Source: Zychaea mexicana
Lineage: Eukaryota > Mucoromycota > Mucoromycetes > Mucorales > Lichtheimiaceae
DNA: 64,000 bases
Assembly (NCBI RefSeq): GCF_025766255.1
Contig: NW_026516757.1
Coordinates: 62,001-126,000 of the forward strand
Direction: 5' to 3'
The notes below the pieces were generated by a model. It had not been told where the DNA came from, did not search any database, and worked only from the letters and a program-made list of their open reading frames with translations. Every line of letters begins with the position of its first letter. Positions within the stretch are counted from its first letter, which is position 1. Made by a program: the position numbers and the translations under genes. Shown one piece after another: positions 51,337-61,700 of this stretch.

Positions 51337-52824
51337 CTAGTCATTCCATTGAATGTATTCGTCCCTCTGTCTCGCGCTTCTCCGCAACAGTCTTGCCTTG
51401 GTCTTCCACCGGTCGTTTCTTCTCTTCTCTTTGCATGATGTACAAAACCACTTGTCGATCATCCTTCTTTCCGACGTCATGAACGGCTTCTGACACGCCG
51501 ACGATCCACAAACCCTTCGTGACAGATGGCACTGCCGACACCGCACGATTTGCCACGGCATACCACAATGCGGCCGCTGCCCATTTGTTGTCGTTGCCAC
51601 TGCCACTAATGCTGCAGCCGCTGTCGCAGATAATGGCAACAGGGCCTGACTTGTATTTTCGTTCCCTCGCGCTGCGCTGTTCGAGTTGCCCCCGCAAAAC
51701 TGCCGATAACATGTCAGACACAAGATATTGCCGCATTGAAGGCACATGCACTGGGCACATGACTTGGGTGTCGGCACGCCACAAATTTTACACGCCGCAG
51801 ATCCTGTCGATGCTACGTTCTTATGGCAAAGGTGGCAAGGCTCGACGTCCGCAATAGGTCGACGCTGTCGGTTACTGTTGTTGTTGTTGTTGCTGCCATT
51901 CTCTTCAGATGGCAAATTTTGCTGCTCTTCGATCACTTGGATAAACTGGACTAGCTCGTCGGGCAGCCACGGCGGTCGAAAGTCGCCATCACCAGCTATA
52001 AGCAGCATACGCGATCGTAACAGCAGCCAGAACTGGTACAATGCATAGTGACTCTCGCTAAGATCCTGACACGGTTGTCGTAGCAGCAGCTTTTTTATCA
52101 TACCGTATGCATACATTTCGTGAGCATAGGACTTTTGACCACGCTCACTTGGGAAGAGGCCTTGCATATAAAGTTGTTCGAGATGCTGCAAAAAAGGGGC
52201 CAAGCCCGTATGACTACTGCTGGTTGAAATGATCGAGTTGTTATCTACGAAACTTGTGTTTTTGGCCGATGATTTGAGCAGTTGCAATACTTGATAGCAG
52301 TCGAGATTGGGACAGTGGGTGATAGACAGCTGTGTGATGTAAGGGAGGTGGCGAAGAATCTTTTCTAATCGGGTTACATCGATGGTGGTGCCGTCGAAAT
52401 GGGCGGAGCGGGTATACATGTGCAACTGGAACTTGGTCAGGAACCGCATCATACTATTAATTCGAGCGTCGTCGAGGGGAATGTGCGGCTCAAACACCAG
52501 TGCGTTCCAGCATCTGCTGGCTTCATGGTGAGCAAGGAGATGTCTGTATCCGCGGGAGACCAAAGTAAGTTGGTAGAGCGTTGCACTGTCCAGACGGGCA
52601 AACGCTTCCAGCGCCACCTCGGTTGGCAAAGACTGTAACGACCTTTGGACAAAGCGTTTTTTACTTTTGCCGTTGGTGTTGCTTGCTGCATTGACGTTGC
52701 CCAGTAAAACAGCCGTGACTATGGTAATTGAGGGCTTATTCGAAACGCTAATGTCCTGTAACTTCCTCAGCCATGCTATAGGAGGTGCCATCCAGCGGAG
52801 GAGAGGACTCGTTTCTTGCGCCAT
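51337..52824 (-). CDS. F-box protein with cysteine-rich zinc-binding C-terminus
   Basis: This is a single open frame of 495 residues without introns, unlike its neighbours. An F-box lies at about residues 64-112 (LQSLPTEVALEAFARLDSAT, LYQLTLVSRGYRHLLAHHEA). Leucine-rich-like segments follow (LEKILRHLPYITQLSITHCP). From about residue 328 there are many Cys pairs (CHLCHKN, CKICGVPTPKSCAQCMCLQC, CLTCYRQFC, CRQCHLSRRVCG, CTSCKEKRR), suggesting several zinc sites, with Asn, Ser/Ala and Thr runs between. It probably recruits a target to an SCF ubiquitin ligase through the Cys-rich part; the target is unknown. The stop lies 46 nt from the pogo-like element, which therefore inserted just 3' of the gene. 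Confidence 0.85.
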   Translation of the reverse strand: MAQETSPLLRWMAPPIAWLRKLQDISVSNKPSITIVTAVLLGNVNAASNTNGKSKKRFVQRSLQSLPTEVALEAFARLDSATLYQLTLVSRGYRHLLAHHEASRCWNALVFEPHIPLDDARINSMMRFLTKFQLHMYTRSAHFDGTTIDVTRLEKILRHLPYITQLSITHCPNLDCYQVLQLLKSSAKNTSFVDNNSIISTSSSHTGLAPFLQHLEQLYMQGLFPSERGQKSYAHEMYAYGMIKKLLLRQPCQDLSESHYALYQFWLLLRSRMLLIAGDGDFRPPWLPDELVQFIQVIEEQQNLPSEENGSNNNNNSNRQRRPIADVEPCHLCHKNVASTGSAACKICGVPTPKSCAQCMCLQCGNILCLTCYRQFCGGNSNSAARGNENTSQALLPLSATAAAALVAVATTTNGQRPHCGMPWQIVRCRQCHLSRRVCGSSACQKPFMTSERRMIDKWFCTSCKEKRRNDRWKTKARLLRRSARQRDEYIQWND

Positions 52825-54015
52825 AATGTGTATGATGAAACAAAGTAGTAGAAAAGAGAAGCAAGAGAAAAAGAAACAGTGGACTTGTTTGGAGGGTTGT
52901 TTAGACTTTTTGGATCTGCCCAGCTGATCCGTCTGTTTTTATTTACTTTTGGGGAAAAAATAAAGCTTGGGGAGAGAGAGAGAAAGAAGGAAACTATCAT
53001 AGTGGCAACTGGTAGTGGTAGTGATGGTTTATTATAGCAATTCGTGTGGGGTGGACGAAAGCTTGTTTGATGAGTACCACAGTATCAACGCAGGCATGCA
53101 TGCTTCTATCAAAAAAGGTGATAATCGCGATTGTTGCAGCAGCAGGCAACCATTTCTTGTCTACGAATGTGATTCACTACCCACTGCTGCTACTTTACTC
53201 GCCCTAAAGTAAAGACTACCAACCCCTTAATTGATATAGCGCTTATACCCTAGGATCATATACACCATCCTTCGAAATGCGTCTTTAACACTACTTCTTT
53301 CTGTCAGGTCTCTATGAAACGCGCATCGAGTTGTTGATCATAATAACGCGGTATTGTACTGGTCTGTTTATCATCACCTTTTTTTTTGGCGGTTACACTG
53401 GCATATATGGTGTACTTACCTACTCGGCCCGAGCTCTGTGTACCCTTTTCAGAGGTGCTGCTAGTCCTGTTTGCGTACATGATGCACCCCGATGTCGCTT
53501 TCCGTGGTGAGATTCTTGGCATGCATCATGGTACCTACGGCACAGCATGTGTGCATACTACATTATCAGATATACAGTTTATGGGAGTATGAAAAGAGGA
53601 TAAAAAGGTTGAATCTCTTTTATACGTTGGCTCGAGTGAAATGTCACTATATGGAACGCTCACAAAGCATTGTTTGTTATACAATGCTGATGGCGAGTCC
53701 CGTTTCATTTATGCCTAGGGCGTTTTTCCCCCTTACAGACTTATGAAAAATATACCACAAGCGACAGCCTCAAAATTTTACACAAATGATAATCAGATGT
53801 TGTGCCACGGATTAGAGGGAAATGATCTTTAGAGCAATTAAATGACCATCGTCACTTGAATCGTTGAATGTTTGTAGAGCGAAAAGATATGTTAAGTTTA
53901 AGCAGCGTATCTATACCATAGCCTGTTGCCTGTGCGGCCCGACAATCCAAAAGTCAAATTTTCTTCGGCATTTGAACACATGGGATCCCACCGTTGTTTT
54001 GACCTTTGACCTGTC
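52825..54015. other. Intergenic region between divergent genes
   Basis: Between the F-box gene and mS41. GA/AG-rich sequence near 52970-52990 belongs to the F-box leader side. Several open stretches on both strands (for example 53386-53592 plus) have no recognisable domain and are probably chance. Confidence 0.45.
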
Positions 54016-54563
54016 ATGTTTACAGTTGTTAGATCGTTGGCGATCCGTGGTGCACGGTTTTCGCACACTGCCTCTGTTACTGCTCCTCAACCACGAGGTA
54101 ATATTACAAGTGCTATACTGACTTGAGTAGACAAGTCAAGTGCTGAAAAAGAAAGCTCGCTATGATTTTGTTTGATTAGGCAACATCAAAGAAGCTGGCG
54201 ATTTCCTGAAAGCGATCGGACGTGGCTGCGACGAATTTGCTGGCAAATTTGAGGTTAGCCTTCATTCGTTAGTTACATTGGCTTGATAGAAAGCTTTTTT
54301 ACTCACAGGTTGGTTATTCTCTGTGTGTCTTGTTTTGTATTAGAGCTGGGAAAGCCTGTTTACCGCAGACAGCCGTACCATGAGAAACGACTTTGGTATA
54401 CCCACTAAACAGCGAAAGTATGTGTCGGGTCAATTGGTATAAGGTTTTGATAGCGTACCTTACTCATAGAAAACTGAATAGATACATCCTCTCATGGCGC
54501 GAGCTCTACAAGCAAGGAAAAGAGCCTTATGCTATTTCGTTGCCTAGTCCTAAAAAGAAATAA
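54016..54563 (+). CDS. FYV4: Mitochondrial small ribosomal subunit protein mS41 (Fyv4, IGR motif)
   Basis: Four short exons in frame (54016..54097, 54180..54253, 54344..54417, 54482..54563) give 103 residues. Residues 1-25 form a basic, Ser/Ala-rich presequence (MFTVVRSLAIRGARFSHTAS). The IGR domain follows: GDFLKAIGRGCDEFAGKFES, WESLFTADSRTMRNDFGIPT and KQRKYILSWRELYKQGKEPY. This is the SAM-like domain of Fyv4/mS41 in the fungal mitoribosome small subunit. The tail is basic. No exon exceeds 82 nt, so the gene is invisible as a single open frame. Confidence 0.93.
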
Positions 54564-55714
54564 AAAAACCCATCAGCTCACCGAATATGCGACAATTTTT
54601 TAAGGCGACAATCGAACATGTACATGGAGAAGAGCATTGGATGTGGTAGGGAGTTGGCAACAATGTAGCGGGCTGAAAGTGAACTTTGTTCTGCGTAAAT
54701 ATGGTGATTATGTAGGACAGTGAAACATTGGAGAAAATGAAATGCTGGTACAATGGAAAGGAGAACCAGACCACAGGTGGATTTTTAAGGAGACGGAGAG
54801 GAGGAAGAGGAGGTTGACGAGGAGATGAAGCGATTTGTTTGTGCGAGAATACTCAATTATATGTCACTGTCAGAACTAGCACCCAGAATTAGGATGGCGT
54901 TAGTATTGATAACATCATATTTGCCACAGCTGCCGTCAAGATTGATGGTCATTTAAAGCTGGATACAATAAGCAGGTAAGATGATCGTTGTACCAAAGTA
55001 ACAATGCTTCTACCCTAAAAGCCTAAAGCATACATGTCATATGTAGCATGCATGCATGCATGTACGCATCAACTTTTGTGCTATTATGGGGCAGTGTGAA
55101 CTTGTTGGGTATATCTTTCAATAAGGAAAACATACTTTCTATCACAATTTAGTAGTAATCGGACGCTTTAACCGAAGGATGATCTGCATATCTGAAAATC
55201 TGAAGAAATGCATGTTAATTTTTTGAGCGTTTTGCTCTAACTTCATTATTAAAGTGAAATCCGCTCCGCAAGGCTGCAGTGTTTTGCTCTTACTTTTCCT
55301 GACGAATACACCAGAGCGTTACATAGTCGTGCATGATACTGTATATGGTCGTGCACAAAACAGAAGAGGCAGAGGATGTGTATAAACATAGCAAGGTAGG
55401 ACCGCGTGGATAGTAATAGGGAAACTCAGCCGTTTCCATAGTTCGGGATGGAAATAAGAGTCCAATGCTCCTGCAGCCTCCTTATTAAGCGCGCACATAA
55501 TAGAGAAAATTATCTTATTCTCACCTTTTCTCTCCTATATACTTTTATTTTTACAAGGACCTCACTTTCCTTTCTCTTTATCAACTGGGTTTGATTTTTT
55601 TAATTCCAATATCCCACACACCATCTACGTCGGGTCCACTGTCGTTGTGATCTGTTTATTGTATCTTTTCGCGGAACTAGCATCAGACAGTAAGAATACG
55701 CTACGTCGGCAGCA
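54564..55714. other. Intergenic region
   Basis: This is the 3' flank of mS41 and the long 5' region of the histidine kinase. A CT-rich leader lies at about 55525-55580. No supported coding exon was found. Confidence 0.45.
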
Positions 55715-58700
55715 ATGTCAAATACATTATCAACCAGTTCTGTCACTGGTTCAGCCAGAGCAACCAGTGTGCTACCTGGCACACTTCATTTAAACGGATA
55801 CCATTTCAAAGCTGGATCCACGCTTGACTTGTCGCATGGAGAAAACGTTGATGTTGTGTACGGGTATCGCATCTCGACCCAGGACGCGGTGGTGGCGAAG
55901 GTTTCAACCAGTACCTTACGACTCGAACGCGAATATTATGTCATGAAGAAACTCTATCACTATATTGACGGGTCCTCTTATCTAGGTAAAATTAGCTTTT
56001 TCGCTCATGATCACGATAAAAGAAAGCTGCTTTAACTTTTTGATTTTTTTTTGTTAGCCCGACCGCTGGAGTTCGTCAGTTTACCTAGCGGCTTGACAGT
56101 TGCTGTTTATGCCGACGAAGGGCACAGCCAGACACAGTTTTTCGAGGACTATTTTTCACCAAAACCGACGAGTAATGGGCAAGTCGATTCTACAGAAAAA
56201 GACCAACGTTCCTGGATACGTCGACATGACAGTAGCAGCGACAGCAGCAGTAATAACAAGCCGCATAAATTGTATGACCAAACCTCCATGGACGGCGACA
56301 GTGGCGGGAGTACACCCATTTACGACTTGTCCACTTTCTTGCGATTCGCAATAAAGTGCCTAGACAGTTTAGAGTTTATACATCGGCATAACTATGTACA
56401 TGGTCAAATTCGACTTCAAAGCTTTCAATGGAATGGCTCAGACGATGGTCCTGTCAAATTATGGAATTTTGGCTCAGGTTCGAAATCGCTTGAAAGGTGT
56501 GTGCCATGGTTGCATAGCAACTGTAGTATAAGCTATATCGTCGCCACTTGGGCTCACTACTTCTTTTTATCGCGCAAAATTAGCTATTTGACGTCGGAAG
56601 GGTGGCGCAAGACAGCCAACAATAAAGAGCTTGTGGGTGCTCTGCACAGCTTGTTGGTGTACATGAGTCCAGAGCAAACAGGACGAACGACTTATGCACC
56701 CGATCATCGAACAGATATTTACTCGCTAGGCATTGCTTTCTTTGTACTACTCACAGGAAAGCAGCCCTTTGACGGAGGGCCTCTGGATATTCTGAATGGA
56801 ATTTTGAGTCGCAAAATCCCCCTTGTGCATGAACTACAGATCGACGTTCCTGAAATTTTGTCGAGAATCATAGACAAAATGACGAGCAAGGTATAGGATA
56901 CAGTGATGGTAGAAAAGGAGTAAAGAGTCATTTACAAATCTCATCATATGTATAAGGCTCCGGACGATCGATACAGCAGCGCTCGTGGCGTTCGCACTGA
57001 TCTCAAAGAATGCCTGCACCGTCTTCGAATGGCAGATGAATCATCATCAGAGGTTATTATTCTATTTGTTTGTCGTTGCATCATGTCCATAATTCATTAT
57101 TTCTGCCGTTATCATAGCCTACTGATTTAGTTAGCAGTCAATTCCTTCTTTTAAATTAGCACAAAACGATATCGCATCCGTGTTTACTTTACCGAAGCAT
57201 GTTTATGGTCGTCAGGGTATTATTTCCCAAATGCAATACCTTATTGAACGAGGCGCCGCCGTATACAACTCAAGTGCTCAGAGAAATCGCACGAGAACTA
57301 GTGTTATTGGAGGAACGGAGACTACGAGCATATCAGAGCATAACATTATAGATACATTTAACGAAATGTACGATCTAGAGAGCAGCAGCCATTGTAGCAC
57401 GGGAAATAGTGGTGTCGCTAATAGTGTTAGTGCCGCAGGATTTGATGGAAACGACGCATCAAGTGTAACCCGTCGAATGTTTGTCAATAATGGCAAACCC
57501 GCTTCTACACTTGTAGGTGTATACGGCCCTGGTGGAATAGGTTTGTAGCGGAGGATGTGTTCTTATTTTACAGATAAAGCTTCCTTTATTAAAAAATGTT
57601 TTTTATAGGAAAATCGACGCTTTTTACCGCTGTGCAGCCAACCGCTCGACTTAACGGGTGAATATGATACACCTGATGAGAAACAGAATTGTTTCAACAC
57701 ATATATTCACCACTTCTATAAATCTATTATTAGCTACATTGCAACGGTGAAGTTCGATTCAAGAAATAAGGTTCCATACAGCACTATATTCAAAGCACTA
57801 TCACAAATCCTGCAACAGATTTTGACGGAATCCGAAGAAGTGATCAAGGCATTTTACGAACACCTACGGCTTTCGCTCGGCTCACAATTTTCCAATATAC
57901 ACCTTGTCGTTGACTTTATACCAGAGTTCAAGACATTGCTGCAATCGAATAACAAAGCAGGGACTCTTGGTGGAGGAGCTGCAGCTCAAGTGGACAATAT
58001 TGAAGCACGAGCGAGATTTCATAAAATATACGTGGAAGTTTTTCGTGCAATTACTCATTGGAGCATGGTGACTTTGGTAAGTACGAGATGCGAGATACAT
58101 ATGAAATAGCCTTCGCCCGTTTATGGCTTCAACAAGTAATTAAGAGCGCTGATAATCGAAAACCCATAGTTTCTGGACGATCTACATCAAGCAGGTATGG
58201 GGTAACATTGATATCTTGGGTATTGACAAAAATACAAACACTGATAACTTTTCACCATCTTCCATATTCAAGATGTGCCTTCACTGGAGTTGATGGAAGC
58301 ACTAGTCATGTCACGCGTCAAGGTCCGTGCTACTTTGTTTGACAAGTGGAGATTGTGGCACGCTGACACTTTTCCCGCCTCTTTTTTTTTCTTCAAGATT
58401 CTCATCTTCACATCGTACAGAGATCAAGAAATTACAGACAAGCAATCCGAGTTTTTCGCAAGCAAACTTGCAGATGTTCACTTAATCAAAGTCGAAGCCC
58501 TAGGGATGGATCCGCTCGTCGACTTTATTTGCGATACGCTTCACCGACCACGTGATGTCGATCGAGAAGCCATTCTGCCTCTTGCAGATGTCATTTTTCG
58601 AAAAACGCGTGGCAACGCATTCTACACATCCCAGTTATTACGAACACTCGAGCGAAAAAAACTGATTTATTTCGATTGGGAAAAGAATCAATGGCGCTAC

Positions 58701-61700
58701 GACCTTCTACAGATTGAAGAAGCCACAATGTTCGATCAGCAGAACTTTAATACACAATTGGATGTTTCGTTTATGGTGGCCCGGTTACGTGAACTTCCAC
58801 CCGCAGGGCAGTCCTTTCTTAAATGGGCGTCTTACGTGGGCGATACATTTTCCTGGGATACGGTCAAAGTTTTGATGTTATCTGAAGAAAAGAAGTACGA
58901 ACATGATAGTATGGCAAAAAATGGCGGAAGTTCTGATCATGGCAAACGAATATGCGACATAAACAACAACGACAGTGACACGGAGCAATTTATTCAAAAT
59001 TCATGCGCCGTAGTACACGAAGGAGACGACGACGACGACGATAGCATTGACAACAGCGATGATGAATCTTGCCGCAACAGTATAGTGACATCATCAAACA
59101 GACAAAACTCTACTCGAAAATTGGCTGCAACCTCCACGTGCACCTCTTCTGCTGGCTCAATTAATGATCCTATCAGTGGTCTGCAAGCTGTTTTGCAAGA
59201 AGGATATATTATGTCTCTTGGTGGCGACGAATTTAAATGGAGTCACGATCGTATTTCGCAAGCGGCTGCAGAGCTTGCTGATATAGGAAGTCGAAGCAAA
59301 ATGCATTTGACAATTGCGCAACATCTTTTAGAAGGTATGTCAAGCATCAATTTTAACATGTATAGATTGATAACTCACGTTGGGGTTTTAACGAATTAAT
59401 AGATGAGGTAGTCGACACGTTTCTCGTCGCCGATCATTTACTTAATTGTCAAGATATTCTGTCATCGATCGACGACAAGGAACGTTATCGAAAAGTCATG
59501 ATCATGGCAGGAGAAAAAGGGCAAGCGGCTGGTGCGCATAGTATGGCGTTTGCTTATTACAGCTGCGCTATCACCCTAAGCGATTCCCTAGAAGAATGGA
59601 ATGATGACAACTATGAAACGACTCTGCGACTGTATACGAATGCGGTTTCATTATCATGGGTTGTAGGTGAAAGCGAGCAAATGGAAGATCTATTGCAAGT
59701 TCTATTTCAGAAGGCCAAAACCCCCATCGATCGGATGCCTGCTTACCGTGTACAAGCCCAAAGTTGTTATGCCGCGCAGCTTCACGGGAAAGGGTGCGAG
59801 ACGCTTTATAAATGTCTTGATGAGCTTGGCGACGAGGTAGCACGGATGGATACGAGCCAAGAAGCACTTCAACGTGAATATGATCAAGCCGAGCAGAACT
59901 TCGAAAGACTGGGGGTCGAGGGTGTCCTGGCTTTGGAGCCATGCGACGATGAGATAATAAAAGGATCTGTCGTTGTTATGGATGAAGTGTAAGCTACTAT
60001 AAACTCGGTCTAACATATGCTCTTATTATAAAACTGAAATGTACTTTCTGTTCATATATAGAATTGCGTCATCATATTGGGGTGGCAGACAGCGTGAGCT
60101 GTTCCACTGGGCATGTCGCATTGTCAATATATCTCTAACGCGAGGACCAACGACTGTAACTGGCAACGCGTTTATAACTGCTTCTTTGGGTTTCTCCCAT
60201 CTCTTTAAAAAGTACAATTTTGCGGAGGTATGTATCTACAAATGACACACTGTACATCTTCGCCAATCGTGTGTGTGTATTCTGAAACGCTATAATGGCA
60301 TAATTACGATGTAGAAACTCGCAAGTACAGGATTGCACCTAGCAGACATACACGGTACCACCCAAGACAAAGGTCGATCCTATTGTTTATATCCAGCATT
60401 TGCGCTCCAGTGGAAGTATCATCAAAAGGAGGCGTATCGCTATCTTAGGTCTGCAATCGACTACTCCCAGTCATGTGGCGACCGCATTTACGGCGCATTT
60501 GCTTTGGTTTGGGTTGCGAAAATTCGGTTTTTCACGGGAGAAAACCTAGCAATAACTATCCGAGAGGCCGAGCAAAGTTTCGAAGAAATACACTCGTGGT
60601 CCCCGACAATCGATCACAACAGCCTGATAATGTGTGTTATCCGGTTGTGCAAAGCATTACAAGGGCAAACGTTTATTGATACCCCAGATGTTTTTGATGG
60701 CGACGACGGATTCAGTGATTCCCATTTTCTTGTGGAGAGCTGTAAACATAGTTCTGACCCGGGCCTGCTATCAAACTGGTACGAGTCCTTTAAAATGGTT
60801 GCGCTCGTGCTTTACGGTCACTTGGATGCTGCGATCGAGACGGGTTATCGTTGCTTAGAAACATTAGAAGGTCATCCTTGTCACAAGCACACACGCATGA
60901 TGTGTCATTATATGTCGTTGGCTTTGATCGAAAAATGTCGTCAAGATCCAGCTCGCCGACAGGAGTATCTTGACCGAGTCCATGCGAATCAAACGTTATT
61001 ACAGGAATGGGTTGTACAAGCACCAATTAATTTTGCCATGTATCGGACACTCATCGAAGCGGAACTGGCCAGTATCGAAGAACCGCTTGATGTTGTGAAG
61101 ATTGGACGTTTGTACGAAGAGGCCCTCGACCACGCAAGAGAGGGCTCATGGTATTTGGATCTCTGCGTTATCCATGAATATGCCGGCGCATTCTATGACA
61201 GAATTGGGTTCCGCAATGTTGCCTACGGCTTGATAAAAAAGGTAGCAATGCACACTTTAATTGTTTGGATGTCAGTAGTTTACATTTTATGTACACTAAT
61301 GGGCTTTGTCATTGCTGGATATACAGGCAATCGAACTATACACGTGTCATGGCTCATATGGAAAGGCACGGCAACTGATCGTCAAGTTCGACGCTCTTCT
61401 GAATGACTTTAATGATAGCAGAAGGGAGAGTGTTGAGGTAAGCAGGACATTTTTTTTTTGCTGAAATCAAAGCAATATCAGGAACTGAACAGACTACGTA
61501 ACGATTACAGGCATCCACCCAAACCGATCCTATTCCTTTACAGCGAGAGCCTACATGGAGCACTACTTCGTCAACTCATCGTGGTGAAGAAGGCGTTAAC
61601 GCTTTGATAAACGAGTCTTATACATCTGAGTGCATACCACCCATAACTGCCGAAACCACGTTGATGTCGTTGGATATTGTAAATAGCACCACATACTACC

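Noticed and set aside
53386..54121. Plus-strand open stretches upstream of mS41 considered as transposase remains
   Set aside because: No family motif. The part after 54016 is explained by the mS41 exon in another frame.
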